A DNA stretch of 64,000 nt from Centrapalus pauciflorus (GCA_020465985.1 JAANYP010001768.1:615247-679246); one strand, 5' to 3'. Positions 1-12,203 are shown, counted from the first letter of the stretch. The notes: generated by a model not told the origin, from the letters alone. Made by a program: numbers and translations.

Positions 1-836
1 TTTAGAATGTGATTTTTAAATTCAGTTCCATTGTCTGATCTTATCACCTTAACTTTGATATTGGATTGGTTTTCTATCTTAAGGACAAAAGACTTAACTA
101 GCTCAGCAGTTTCATCTTTGGACCTAAGAAAGTATACCCAAGTAAATCTGGTGAAATCATCAACAATGACTAAACAGTATGCCCTTTTATTCAAACTCAA
201 AACAGATGTTGGACCAAATAGATCCATATGTTGCAACTGAAGAACAGATGAAATTGAATTTACTTCTTTGGTCTTATGAGAAGTTTTGTGTTGCTTACCT
301 TTAAGACATGCTACACAATGATCATCACAAATGAACTCCTTTTGTGGTAATCCTCTTACCAGATTCTTTTTAACTAAAGCATTCATGGACTTGAAGTTCA
401 TGTGACACATCCTTCTATGCCAAAGAGCAGACTCATTTGATGATGCTCTGGATATTAAACAGCTTAAAGTATTTGACTTAGGTAAAAGATCTGTGTCCAG
501 GCAGTAAACATTTTCCTTTCTTGATGTTCTAAGTAAAACAAGATTTTCAGGAACTTTGAAATCCTTTGAAAGAACAATGCACTCAGAATCTGTGAACAGA
601 ACAATGTTTAGTTTGTCACAGATTTGAGAGACACTCAATAAATTGTACTTAAGCTGTTCAACATACAGAACATCATGGAATGTCATGTTGCCTGCATTAA
701 CAGTACCTTTACCTGTAACCTTACCTCCCTTTGAGTTGACTCCAAATGCAACAAAACCTCCATCAAAACCTTTGAAATTTGACAAGCATTCAGAATTGCC
801 TGTCATGTGCCTAGAGCATCCACTGTCCAGATGTCA
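1..836 (-). pseudogene. copia pol fragment (protease end to integrase core), inverted copy
   Basis: Read on the minus strand this is the front of a SIRE-like copia pol: the aspartic-protease DSG motif near 830, the GAG-pre-integrase zinc region, then the integrase core start with the first catalytic Asp (HMDLFGP) and the second (SDNGTEF), where the window begins. It closely matches 2410-3250 on the plus strand and forms the outer part of an inverted repeat. Where the plus copy has lost one A near 2985, this copy keeps the frame. A TGA lies just upstream of the protease motif in the pol frame (near 836-840). The element runs off the left edge, so RT and RNase H are not seen. It is a separate, slightly diverged copy or part of an inverted duplication. 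Confidence 0.8.
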
Positions 837-882
837 TATTGATCTATGAGGAGACCTGTGGTTGCCCTGCACAAATAACAGC

Positions 883-1257
883 TTAGTTAGTAGTGGAGTA
901 AACCCAAACCAAATTGGTTTTGGGTTGGCCTTGTACATTGACATAACTAAAAACTGTTTTTGACTTCTTATATTTAGTGAGATCAACTGATGGAGTCTTT
1001 GGAGAGTATTTAGTGATAATATGAGGTATCCAACTATTTTGATCATCTTTTCTTCTGACAGTCTCAGATAATTCACTAGCAGCTCCAGATTGATGCCCAG
1101 CAGCTTGAGCTGTGTTTGTAGTGCTAACAGTTTCAGTTTTTGCACTAACAGCATCAGATTTTGACTTAGCAGTCTGATCTTTTGCATTAGCAGTTTGAGC
1201 AACAGATTTGTCCTTGACACACCACATTTGTTTAAAAGTTGATTTAGGCTTTGCCAA
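883..1257 (-). pseudogene. C-terminal part of copia gag, inverted copy
   Basis: An open minus-strand frame of about 124 residues, rich in Ala, Thr, Ser and Lys and ending VYSTTN then stop. It matches the plus-strand stretch 1993-2369, which has a TAA (2145-2147) where this copy reads CAA. It lies after the zinc knuckle and before the protease of a SIRE-like element. The Ala/Ser/Thr-rich linker is built from repeats of a CTGYTAG-type DNA motif. Its apparent Met start is only where the inverted copy begins; the true gag start is missing. Confidence 0.6.
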
Positions 1258-1260
1258 AAC

Positions 1261-2369
1261 TTGTTTTTGTCAAAAGCCAGAACACTAATGGAAGTTCAAT
1301 TCAAAGATAGAGTGAAATCTCAGGTCAATCCCAAAGAAGAGGTAGGATATAAAGCTACCCACCTCCATACAAAACAGTACATTCATCCAATGATGAGGTT
1401 GCTGATAGACTTGTCAATGAACCACTAGATGAGTCTATGACTATTGTGAATCCTATCCTTGATAACAGTCCCTGAATTAAAGAAGATAAGAGTCAAATAG
1501 AGAACTGTGACCAAAGAGTGCACCCATAGAAGTCCAAGCTCCCAGTAGTGAAAGGAAAGAAGATGGAGTGTATGCAATGCTACTCCACAAGTTTCTGTCT
1601 TTTAACTGTAACACTGCATCTTCATCAAAAGGAACTAAAAGAGGTAAAACTGTTTCTATTGCACATGCCAAAAGAGGGTGTGTTCAAATTTCCTAAACAA
1701 CAGCTAGGTAGAGGAGAACAAGAGAACACAAGAAACCAGAAATTGACAGAAAGTCGGTGTTGTTCCAATTCAAACTGTCAAAAAGCCATGCTTTCATGTG
1801 TAAAGGAAGAATCACTAGCCAAGGATTGTTTTTACAAACCAGCTGTTGCACTACGACTGTGCATCACACAAAATCAATCCTAATCAGGCAAAGCACTCAA
1901 AAGTGAAACCTTCACACGGCAGCTCCAAAGAAACAGTTGATCCAGATTCTCAAAAGGTTAATAAAAAACACGTTCACACATNNNNNNNNNNNTTTTGGCA
2001 AAGCCTAAATCAAGTTTTAAACAAATGTGGTGTGTCAAGGACAAATCTGTTGCTCAAACTGCTAATGCAAAAGATCAGACTGCTAAGTCAAAATCTGATG
2101 CTGTTAGAGCAAAAACTGAAACTGTTAGCACTACAAACACAGCTTAAGCTGCTGGGCATCAAACTGGAGCTGCTAGTGAATCATCTGAGACTGTCAGAAG
2201 AAAAGATGATCAAAATAGTTGGATACCTCATATTATCACTAAATACTCTCCAAAGACTCCATCAGTAGATCTCACCAAATATAAGAAGTCAAAAACAGTT
2301 TTTAGTTATGTCAATGTACAAGGCCAACCCAAAACCAATTTGGTTTGGGTTTACTCCACTACTAACTAA
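1261..2369 (+). pseudogene. decayed gag of SIRE-like copia element 1
   Basis: Plus-strand remains of a copia gag. A Cys-rich stretch near 1650 and a second near 1788-1832 look like zinc knuckles (CX2CX4HX4C) spread over more than one frame by small indels. Stops interrupt every frame, and an 11-base gap of N (1982-1992) splits it. After the gap the Ala/Ser/Thr-rich linker follows, with an in-frame TAA at 2145-2147 and the terminal stop at 2367-2369. No gag start or capsid region is visible. Non-functional. Confidence 0.65.
1982..1992. other. assembly gap (11 N)
   Basis: Eleven undetermined bases, exactly where the right arm of the inverted repeat begins. Treat the joins on either side with care. 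Confidence 0.99.
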
Positions 2370-2385
2370 GCTGTTATTTGTGCAG

Positions 2386-5300
2386 GGCAACCACAGGTCT
2401 CCTCATAGAACAAGATGGCATCTGGACAGTGGATGCTCTAGGCAAATGACAGGCAATTCTGAATGCTTGTCAAATTTCAAAGGTTTTGATGGAGGTTTTG
2501 TTGCATTTGGAGGCAACTCAAAAGGAGGTAAGGTTACAGGTAAAGGTACTGTTAATGCAGGCAACATGACATACCATGATGTTCTGTATGTTGAACAGCT
2601 TAAGTACAATTTATTGAGTGTCTCTCAAATCTGTGACAAACAAAACATTGTTCTGTTCACAGATTCTGAGTGCATTGTTCTTTCAAAGGATTTCAAAGTT
2701 CCTGAAAAACTTGTTTTACTAAGAACACCAAGAAAGGACAATGTTTACTGCCTGGACACAGATCTCTTGACTAAATCAAATACTGTAAGCTGTTTAATAT
2801 CCAAAGCATCATCAAATGAGTCTGCTCTTTGGCATAGAAGGATGTGTCACATGAACTTCAAGTCCATGAATGCTTTAGTTAAAAAGAATCTGGTAAGTGG
2901 ATTACCACAAAAGGAGTTCATTTGTGATGATCATTGTGTAGCATGTCTTAAAGGTAAGCAACACAAAACTTCTCATAAGGCCAAGAAGTAAATTCAATCT
3001 CATCTGTTCTTCAGTTGTTACATATGGATCTATTTGGTCCAAAATCTGTTTTGAGTTTGAATAAAAGGGCATACTGTTTAGTCATTGTTGATGATTTCAC
3101 CAGATTTACTTGGGTTTACTTTCTTAGGTCCAAAGATGAAACTGTTGAGCTAGTTAAGTCTTTTATCCTTAAGATAGAAAACCAATCCAATTCCAAAGTT
3201 AAGGTGATAAGATCAGACAATGGAACTGAATTTAAAAATCAAATTCTAAACAGTTTCTGTGAGTCCAAAGGCATTGCTAGACAATATAGTGCACCTAGAA
3301 CACCACAGCAAAATGGTGTAGCTGAAAAGAAAGAATAGAACATTAATTGAGGCTGCTAGAACAATGCTAGCTGATTCAAATCTGCCAATGACTTTCTGGG
3401 CAGAAGCTGTTAATACAGCCTGTTATGTTCTAAATAGGGTTCAAGTTGTCCAATCTCAAGGAAAAACTCCGTATGAGTTATTCCATAACAGAAGTCCCCT
3501 AATAGCTTTCTTCAAGCCTTTTGGATGCCCATGTACTATTCTTCACACTAAGACTCACTTAGGGAAGTTTGAGAGTAAGGCTGAAGAAGGATTCTTTGTA
3601 GGATACTCAACTCAAAGCAAAGCCTATAGAGTATACAACAGTGTGTCTAAAACAATTGAAGAAAGTGTCAATGTTGAATTTAATGAAAATACTGCTAATA
3701 TCAAAGGCACTAGTCCTGATTGGTTGTTTGATTTAGATTCACTAACAAATTCTCTGAGCTTTGTTGAGTATACTGCAGAAGCTGATGCATACAGGGTTGA
3801 AGCTGCTAACACAAACTCTCATGCTGCCAATACAATTTCTCATGCTGTTGGCACCAAGTTTCAGACTGCTGCAGATTCAACAAGTTGGGATGATTTCACC
3901 ACTCTACCACTTCTGTCATGTGATCCTCCAGGGGTCCTGAATGCTCCACTTAATGCAAATCCAGACACTGAAGTGCCATTCCCAAGTCCTGACAGCACAG
4001 CTTCATCACAAAAGGAAACAGTCCCAGTTTCTAGGCTAGCAGTCCCAACAGCTTCTCATGCTGTTAGCCTAGAAACTCAAGCTGTTCCAGAAACTGAACC
4101 ATTCACTGGTTCTGATGGAGATGATACAAACCTTGGAACTTCTTTTCAAACAGAGAGAGAGCCCACACTAAGAGTTCACAAGTATCACCCTCTCAATCAA
4201 ATACTGGGTGATCCAAGCACTCCTGTTCAAACAAGGAAAATGGTTCACAATGAGACTGCTGCTGAACAATCAGTTCCTGAATTCAGTCTAGCTGCTTTTG
4301 AACATGCCTGTTTCATGTCTCAACTAGAACCCAAAAAGGCATCAGAAGCATTAAAAGATTCATCATGGATTGAAGCCATGCAAGAAGAGCTTTTACAGTT
4401 CAAAATTCAGAATGTATGGACTCTGGTGGATCTTCCTAAAGGTAAGAGAGCAATAGGTACAAGATGGGTGTTCAGAAACAAGAAGGATGAGAGAGGGATA
4501 GTCATCAAAAACAAAGCAAGATTAGTAGCACAAGGGTACACTCAAGAAGAAGGAATAGATTATGATGATGTTTTTGCTCCAGTAGCAAGAATTGAAGCCA
4601 TCAGACTATTTCTAGCATATGCAAGTTTCAAAGGATTTAAAGTGTATCAAATGGATGTTAAGTCTGCTTTCCTGTATGGGACAATTGAAGAGGAAGTATA
4701 TGTGTGTCAACCTCCTAGTTTTGAAGACTACAAGTATCCAGACAAGGTGTACAAGCTAGACAAAGCTCTCTATGGTCTTCACCAAGGCCCCAGAGCATGG
4801 TATGACACACTGTCATCATATCTTCTACAGAATGGATTCAAGAGAGGCACTCTGGACAAAACACTCTTCACTAAATCCATCAAAGCTGAGATTCTACTTG
4901 TCCAAATCTATGTTGATGACATCATCTTTGGCTCAACTAATGATAGTTTGTGCAAAGAATTTGAGGCCCTAATGCACAAAAAGTTTCAAATGAGTTCAAC
5001 GGGGGAACTCACATTCTTTCTAGGGCTGCAGGTTAAACAGAAGCCTACTGGTCTATTCTTAAGTCAATCAAAGTATGTCAAAGACATACTGGAAAAGTTT
5101 GGCTATCAAGACACAAAGGTTGCAAGCACTCCAATGGATCCTCATAAACAGCTCCATACAGACAAAGATGGCATAGATGTGGACATTCATCTATACAGAT
5201 CCCTTATAGGATCTCTCATGTATCTAACATCTTCAAGACCTGATATTATGTTTGTTGTCTGTGTGTGTGCTAGATTTCAATGCTCTCCAAAGGATTCTCA

Positions 5301-5853
5301 CTTGGTTGCTGTTAAAAGAATCTTTAGATATCTTAAAGGCCAACCACATTTAGGCCTATGGTATCCTAAAGACTCTCCTTTTGAACTAACTGCTTATTCT
5401 GACAGTGACTATGGTGGTTGCAACATTGACAGGAAATCCACAACTGGTGGATGTCAATACTTAGGAGCAAGACTGGTCTCTTGGCAATGCAAAAAGCAAA
5501 CAACTGTCTCCACATCATCCACTGAAGCAGAATACGTAGCAGCTGCAAGCTGCTGCTCCCAGGTAATGTGGATTCAAAATCAGCTAAGAGACTATGGTAT
5601 GAATTTCTTATCCACTCCTATTTATATTGACAATTCCAGTGCAATTAGCATTGTGCAAAACCCAGTGAAATTCCCAAAAACCAAGCATATAGAAATCAGG
5701 TTTCACTTCATCAGAGATTGTAATGAAAAGAAGTTAATCCAAGTTACCAAAATACATACAGATGATCAGCTAGCTGATCTATTTACAAAACCTTTTGATG
5801 TGGGAAGGTTCACTTTCCTAATATCAAATATTGGTATGGTAAACATGGATTAA
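2386..5853 (+). pseudogene. copia pol (protease, integrase, RT, RNase H) of element 1, two frameshifts
   Basis: A copia pol in the order PR-IN-RT-RH. The protease DSG motif lies in WHLDSGCSRQMTG near 2420. GAG-pre-integrase with a C/H zinc pattern covers about 2820-2960. The integrase core (3015-3340) shows D (HMDLFGP), D (SDNGTEF) and the E region after PQQNG. RT runs from about 4400, with YVDD at 4909-4920, and the RNase H region covers about 5380-5800 with the DRKSTTGG and STSSTEAEY motifs. One base is missing near 2985 (the inverted copy keeps it) and one A is extra near 3326-3330, so the frame breaks twice. From 3364 to 5853 it is open for 829 codons. The part between integrase and RT carries repeated CTGYTAG-type units and a 65-bp cassette also found in the third ORF. 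Confidence 0.93.
4023..4088 (+). repeat. 65-bp cassette, copy 1, with a 14-bp stem-loop
   Basis: The stretch from CCAGTTTCTAGG to GCTGTTCC is almost identical (two differences seen) to 7791-7855 in the third ORF. Arms 4029-4042 and 4061-4074 are inverted complements with one mismatch around an 18-base loop. Both copies are read in the same codon phase. Confidence 0.9.
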
Positions 5854-6195
5854 TTGGTTTTCATTATTATCGACTCAGTATGCTAATTTAAGGGAGAGAC
5901 ACTGTTCCATTGAAAAGTTGCACAATTTTACACTAACAGCATGAGTATTTTCTCATGCTGCTAGTTCATTTTCTCGGACTGCTAGTTATTTTCACTTGAT
6001 CTGTCAAAGTGTGCAGGGTATTTGGGTAATTTTCAAAATGTGTGCGCGGGACCCAACTTTTCGAAACCTTTAAAGGTCCCGGTTTCGTTCAGTTGTAACT
6101 ACTAGTTACATATTCTTCTTCCACGGCCTTCTGCTTTCTCTCTGAACGAATCACACATTCTTCTTTCAAACCCTAAAACCATCGTTTGTTCATCC
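5854..6195 (+). promoter_or_regulatory. spacer between pol and third ORF: internal PPT-like tract, possible promoter and leader
   Basis: After pol there is a purine run at 5889-5899 (AAGGGAGAGA) resembling a polypurine tract, then three CTGYTAG-type units (5930-5985), a TATA-like CTTTAAAG near 6070 and a pyrimidine-rich stretch of plant 5'-UTR style just before the ATG at 6196. The layout parallels the pol to third-ORF spacers of the two other SIRE-like elements. Promoter activity is inferred. Confidence 0.45.
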
Positions 6196-8993
6196 ATGGA
6201 GTTCGTAAAAGAACACAACTGCCTCCCATACACTCTGAAACATGCTGAACTCCAACCGTTCCATACAATGATGAATTTCCTCAGGCACTCCCATATTCAT
6301 CATGCACTATCCATAAACCCTACTATATACATCTCCCATATAGAACAGTTTTGGAACCATGCATCTGTTCGAACCATCAATGGAGTGCCTACCCTCCTTT
6401 CCAAGATTGATGGAACTGATATCCATATCACTGAGGAATCCATCCGACATCACTTGCATCTTCAAGATGCCACAGGTATAACCGACCTAACCCTTGATGC
6501 TTTACATACAGGTCTTTTCAATATCGGTTATAGGGGTCCTGCTGATTCTTTTACTTTCTTAAAAGCCCATTTTTCTCCTAAATGGAAATTTCTTGTACAT
6601 ATACTTCAGCAGTGCATTAGCCCCAAAAGAACTGGTTGGTCTGAATTTTCATCTAACATTGCCACTGCCTTAGTGTGCTTTTCAACAGGCCAACGATTCA
6701 ATTTTTCCAACATGATTTTTCAGGGGATGTTAAGGCATCATTCCCTAAAGAGTGGGAAATTTTTGATGTATCCTAGATTTTTAGCAGAAATCATTGCACA
6801 CACCTGCACATCTTCTCATTTACATAAACGGATACATGTTTCCCACAGGCACTCACTACCCTCTATAAAGAGACTTTTAAAACATAGTGCCAATTTTTTG
6901 AGTGTTGATGTTCCATTGCCTTCTGCAATGATGAACATCATTCCACAACACAGAGGAGAGGGTCCTGAGCAGGCTCAGCCCATCATTACTGCTACACCCC
7001 CAGGACCCCAACCCCCTCCTCATGATACACAAACTCCCTCTGATCCTTTTGTACAGCCAACACGCCCACTCAGATACTTATACAAAAGAAAAAGGGGACC
7101 AGGAGCTCCTTCCTCCTCCTCCCATCAGCAAGAGCCATATATCCCTGTGCAGGAGGATACTCCTGCACAGAATATCCAAAGGGAACCCATTGAGGAAACT
7201 CCCATCCTCTCTCAGGAGGTGAACATCTCTTCAGAGATGGTTCATATGGGTTCTGTGGCTGGCACTACTGATGTCTCTGCACAAGAGGCACAGGACAGTG
7301 CCAACATAGCTAAGACCACGCCCATGGCAACAGCAAGTGTGCAAACACAAGCTGGAAGTCCCCAGAACCAAGAAAAGAGGGGCCCAGAAGTTTCTACCTC
7401 TGGTCTTAATGTTAGTGATAGATCACAAACACCTCAGGTGTTCTCTGATCTTGAGGCTAGTCTGCAACAAATGCTCTTAACGGATCCCAGACTCAAGCCT
7501 GTTGTAGCTATGTTGGACCATCAAATGTCCATCATCGCTGCACAGGGGGCTCAAATTTTTGCTCTCAGGCAGGCAGAGGCTGCTCAAAATAAGCGTATGG
7601 ATTATCTACACAGAGGCTTCACTCTCTGTGGAAATAAAATTGTGAAATTAGAGCAGATGATTCAAACCCAAGGGGCAAAGGTTGTGGGTCCTTCTGACCA
7701 AACCAATGCTTCCAAAAAGGGGGAGAATCAGGAGGTTCCCAAATCAGTCCAAGCAGCTCCAACAACAACAGTCCAAGCAGCACCAACAGTTCCAGTTTCT
7801 AGGCTAGCAGTCCCAACAGCTTCTCAAGCTGTTAGCCTAGAAACTCAAGCTGCTCCTTCAAAAGCCACTGGATTTGTAATCAGGGAAGGTATTCAAGCTC
7901 CATCAAGCACAGTCCAAGCTACAACATCTGCTACAAAAGACAAGGGCAAGGGCATTCTCATTGAGTCTCCAAAGCATAAATTTCTTCAAAAGAAGCCCAA
8001 ATTGCCTTTGATGCTGAAGTTGCCAGAAAATTAGCAGAAGAACAAGACAAAGAATTAGAGCAGCAAGCCCAAACCCCAATGGATGATGATGAGACTTTAG
8101 GTAATTACTTAAAGGGGTTTGTGGTCAAGCAAGGAGCAAGGAAGAGAAAGATGCCAACAGGGCACTCCAAGACTGAGCATAGAAGATTTCTTATCAATTT
8201 TGCCTTTGCAGCAGGTATTCCAAAGAAAATGGCTCAGTCCATGTCTACTGAAAGGCTGCAGGAGATTCATGATAAGGAGATGGACAAAAGACAGAGAACA
8301 CAAGTCTCTCCAGAAGCTCAACCATCCCAAGAAGTCCAACCATCAACCCAATCAGTCCAAGCTGAAGCTGGTGTCAGTGCACCTGCTCCCTCTGATCAAG
8401 CAGTTGTCTCTATTCCTTCATCGGTTAAAAGGGTGCTCTTTGAGCAACAACTACAAAAGGCTATGGAGATAGAGAAGCTGATTGATCAGCATGATTTTAC
8501 AAAGCCTCAAATCAACTACTGGTTTGCTAAGTCATTGGATGACCGTGACTTGAGAATAAAGTTTGTAATCAGAAGAGAGTCTGGACCTGAAGAGGAGTAT
8601 GACACTTTTTGGCAGATAGTACAGAAGCTGACCAGAGATGAATTGATAAAGATGTACAATATAGGGTCAGTTACACAAGTGAGGTCTGCTCTTCCACAAG
8701 TCAAGCAACTCATCAAAGATCTAAGTACAGTGGTTGACCCTGAGTTTGCAAGACAAGAGATAGAAGATGCTGAAAAGAAAGGGAAAAAGATCAAGCAGAT
8801 TGATCTGTTTGTCAAGTCAAAGACATTCAGAATCAACTTCACAGATGGATCTGGTATCTTCTTCAATCTTGATTTTTACAATTTTTCAAAAGATATGCTG
8901 CTGCAAATTAAGTCAGCTAGAATATCTTGTGATATAGAAGAGATGAAGAAAGAATTTTTGAAGGCTATAGATCATAAACTTGCACAGTTGTGA
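6196..8993 (+). pseudogene. third ORF in env-like position of SIRE-like element 1, one frameshift
   Basis: Two open stretches (6196-8034, 612 codons; 8079-8993, 304 codons) are one gene broken by a single-base shift near 7985-8000. The N-terminal 230 residues hold a conserved-looking domain with an IEQFWN motif, ITEESIRHHL and a PRFL motif. Then comes a Pro/Ser/Gln-rich acidic middle, a heptad-like coiled-coil segment (about residues 430-500) and a Lys-rich C-terminal domain. I see no signal peptide or membrane segment, so 'env-like' describes position only. The same layout, with weak sequence similarity, is seen at 49628-53062. The polypurine tract follows the stop. Confidence 0.75.
7791..7855 (+). 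repeat. 65-bp cassette, copy 2, inside third ORF
   Basis: Nearly identical to 4023-4088 in pol, including the inverted arms TTCTAGGCTAGCAG and CTGTTAGCCTAGAA, and translated in the same phase (VPVSRLAVPTAS). Confidence 0.9.
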
Positions 8994-9083
8994 GTTTTTG
9001 TAAGCCTTGGTTTGTAAATAACAGTTTACTTATTCATTTCCAATTCTTGTATAGAACTTAAAGTCTTGTGTAAAGAATTTAAG

Positions 9084-9694
9084 TTAGGGGGAGATTGTTG
9101 GGAAATAGTTTAAGTACATTCAAGCTGTTAGTTTAGACTTCTCAGACTGTTAGTAGATTTTACTTGTAAATCCAAAGTTCATGCTGCTAGTTGAAGAAAC
9201 TCGAGCTGCCAGTGTAAAGGTTCAAGCTGCTAGAGCAAAACTACTCAAGCTGCTCAGCTCATGCTGTCAAGAGATTCAAGCTGCTCAACAGTTTCAGAAA
9301 CAGAAAGTGCTGATTTTCAGGAAACGATATCTACATGAAGATTCCAGCATATCTACTATCAAAGAAGTCATAGTTCGTCAAGGAAACATATCAAGAAGCA
9401 ATATAAATATAGAGAATAGGTCGTCCTATTGTATAAGGAGTTTCTGCATATTTTGAGTCTGTAATTGCTTTATTGATTAAGTTTTCATAAGCCTCTAAGG
9501 TTGTAAAACCCTAAGAACAGTTTGTGTTCTTCGTCTAATCAAACAGATTAGAGGTGATTGTAATTGATGAATTCAGCAATACAAACAGTCTTGATTAATT
9601 CCTGTGTGTTTGTTTATTATTGATTCTGAAAGTTTTTGTCAAAATAATTAAGTGTTATTCCGCAAACTTCTTGATTAAACTTTGATTCAAAGCA
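9084..9694 (+). mobile_element. polypurine tract and 3' LTR of SIRE-like element 1
   Basis: The tract TTAGGGGGAGA (9084-9094) precedes TGTTGGG at 9096, a classic copia LTR start. A TATA-like ATATAAATATAG lies near 9400. The first 200 bases hold about eight copies of a CAAGCTGCTAG-like unit. The right end is uncertain: the nearest CA ending is at about 9694, where the minus-strand gene starts. The matching 5' LTR is not in the window, so age cannot be judged. Confidence 0.75.
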
Positions 9695-11865
9695 AGATTA
9701 TTGATTTATAATATGATAAATTCAAATCAGTTAGTCTTGGTAATTCATATTTTAGATCCTGACAGAAATTAAGCTTAAACGCTCTATTACCGTCTTGTGT
9801 TTCCTTTATCTTGTCTACTACTCGACTAGCTCTAAAAACTCCAGTTGTTTGTCCAAATTGTCTTTTCCATTCAATTGACACTTCATCACTATAGACGTTC
9901 TTCTTTTCATCTGGCAAGGGAATATTTCCCATTGGTAGACCTAATATTTGATGCACCCCAAGTCTTGTGATTGGAATTTCACCATTATTGGTTGAGATGC
10001 AACACTTTTCTGGATCGAAGTTGTCAACAACCCAGTACGCGATATATGCAGGTATTTCTTCAATTTTAATATCTAATATAGCACCAAATCCCATAACCTT
10101 GACAGCTTCTTTTTGTTCATTGCTAAGATCCTTTAGCAAATCAAAAAGCTGTTTCGGTGAAGAACGTGTCCGTAAAGCTGGAATAGTATTGTATCTCTTT
10201 CTTTTCATCCTTTCTGGAGCAGCATTTTCTCCTTCATCTGTTGCTGAATTTTCTTCCTCTTGATTTACATTCGCTGCAACTGATAATGACTGATATGTTT
10301 TAAAATTTTGACAATTTGAGTATGTGAATGTAGTCATTTAATTGTGATTTTATACCTTCTTCTTTATGTTTTGTCCTCCTCTCCCGTTTCACATCATGTT
10401 TTGGGATTGTATCATCCTCTTCAACATTATATTCCTTTTCTTCTTCATAACTTTCATCCGTACTTTTACTGTCCTCTGTAAAAAACAAAAACAAAAAAAA
10501 CAAGTAATGAGTTACATTTGTGAACACAAAATAATCATTTGAATTTGTTTGAACATGTGCACAGAACACCTTTTTATATAACAGCTGACATACATATAAA
10601 CCCACAAAATTGACATGTGAACATGCCAAAATACCAAATGCATATACAAAGACCGTCCAATACAAGAAATTTCATATGTGAATACACAAAATTACCATGT
10701 GAATATGCAAAAATACAATGTGCACAGAACACCTTTTTATATAACAGCTGACATACATATAAACCCACAAAATTGACATGTGAACATGCCAAAATACCAA
10801 ATGCATATACAGAGACCGTCCAATACAAGGAATTTCATATGTGAATACACAAAATTACCATGTGAATATGCAAAAATACAATGTGCACAGAACACCTTAT
10901 TCTATAACAGCTGACATACATATAAACCCACAAAATTGACATGTGAACATGCCAAAACACCAAATGCATATACAAAGACCGTCCAATACAAGGAATTTCA
11001 TATGTGAATACACAAAATTACCATGTGAATATGCAAAAATACAATGTGCACAGAACACCTTATTCTATAACAGCTGACATACATATAAACCCACAAAATT
11101 GACATGTGAACATGCCAAAATACCAAATGCATATACAGAGACCGTCCAATACAAGGAATTTCATATGTGAATACACAAAATTACCATGTGAATATGCAAA
11201 AATACAATGTGCACAGAACAACTTATTCTATAACAGCTGACATACATATAAACCCACAAAATTGACATGTGAACATACCAAAATACCAAATGCATATACA
11301 GAGACCGTCCAATACAAGGAATTTCATATGTGAATACACAAAATTACCATGTGAATATGCAAAAGTACAATGTGCACAGAAAACCTTTTTAAATGATATG
11401 TGAACACACAAAATTACCATGTGAACACACAAAATTACCAAATGCACATACAACAGAAATTAGAAATACCATTTTCCTATAATTTTTTTTCAAACCTTAT
11501 TATGAAATTGTAAAAGAAAACATAACCCTTAAATTCGATATACTACATTAGCATTATACCTTCCATATAGTTGGTTTCTTCTGTTTGTTGTTCAGAATGT
11601 TCATCCTCACTTAAATTTATCGGGTTATCTTCATTTTTAGGTTGTGTTTGTTTTCTGAACGTTGATGCTATTCTGGTACTTCTTCTACTTGGTGTTGCCG
11701 CTGTTGAATACAAAATGTTAACAAACGTGATTTGCGATAATGTGAACCCAATTCTAGTTGTGAACAGAAGAATCATTAGAAGTAACTATAATAAACCAAA
11801 CACTTTTGCTTACTTTTCTTCGCCTTCTTCGATTTTGCCTTTGATATTGATGCTCCATTCACCAT
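9690..11865 (-). pseudogene. 5' part of a multi-exon Ulp1-associated transposon-type gene, truncated by a copia insertion
   Basis: Four exons on the minus strand can be joined in phase: 11865-11814 (ATG), 11700-11560, 10475-10356 and 10279 to about 9690. All introns begin GT and end AG and all junctions are phase 1, giving about 300 residues without a stop. The N-terminus is Lys/Ser-rich, followed by an acidic Glu/Asp tract and a basic RKR-like segment. Exon 4 carries a domain with RSSPKQL, MGFG, YWVVDNFDP, IPIT and ILGLPMGNI. In my knowledge this pattern sits upstream of Ulp1 (C48) peptidase domains in plant proteins spread by Mutator-type elements. The peptidase part is absent because the 3' LTR of element 1 lies where exon 4 should continue. 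Upstream, a TIR-like end at 12206 suggests the gene lay inside a DNA transposon. Family assignment is from memory. Confidence 0.65.
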
Positions 11866-12203
11866 TTCTCTTCTTGCTTCTTTGATTTGAGTATATCTTC
11901 TCGTTTAGGGTATTGATTCACCTGGGTTTTGTTGTTTGCTTTTGTTTCTGCTTCTTTTTGAAATGAAGTCCGTGGAACGAAGACGTGAAAAGAACGTGGG
12001 AAGTTATGCTTGTTAAATGAGATTGTTAAATTCCCATTTTGCCCCTACGGTTTTCATTCTATAGAAACCTGCGCGTTTTTTTTCATTTATTTACATGTTT
12101 GCCATCAATTGATTTGGATCATTGATCTATATTGTCACTTTTAATCCAAGGGTTAATATTGGTACCTTCGGTACTCTATGTAAACATGGTACCTCCTCGA
12201 TCC

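Larger units (their letters stand above)
1..3252. repeat. inverted repeat, arms 1-1260 and 1993-3252, spacer holding an N gap
   Basis: The reverse complement of 1-1260 aligns without long gaps to 1993-3252. Both arms begin at the same point (TTTTGGCAAAGCC), next to a roughly 730-bp spacer. The arms differ at scattered positions, for example around 830-840 against 2405-2420, so they are not identical strings. The left arm continues beyond the window. It may be a real head-to-head duplication or an assembly join at the gap. Confidence 0.85.

Noticed and set aside
10556..11370. Possible CRISPR-like regular spacing
   Set aside because: The 163-bp units are contiguous repeats without unique spacers, in a plant intron.
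10574..11453. Minus-strand frames repeating SHVNFVGLYVCQLLYKK-like segments
   Set aside because: They translate the tandem array, which lies between good splice sites of the gene.
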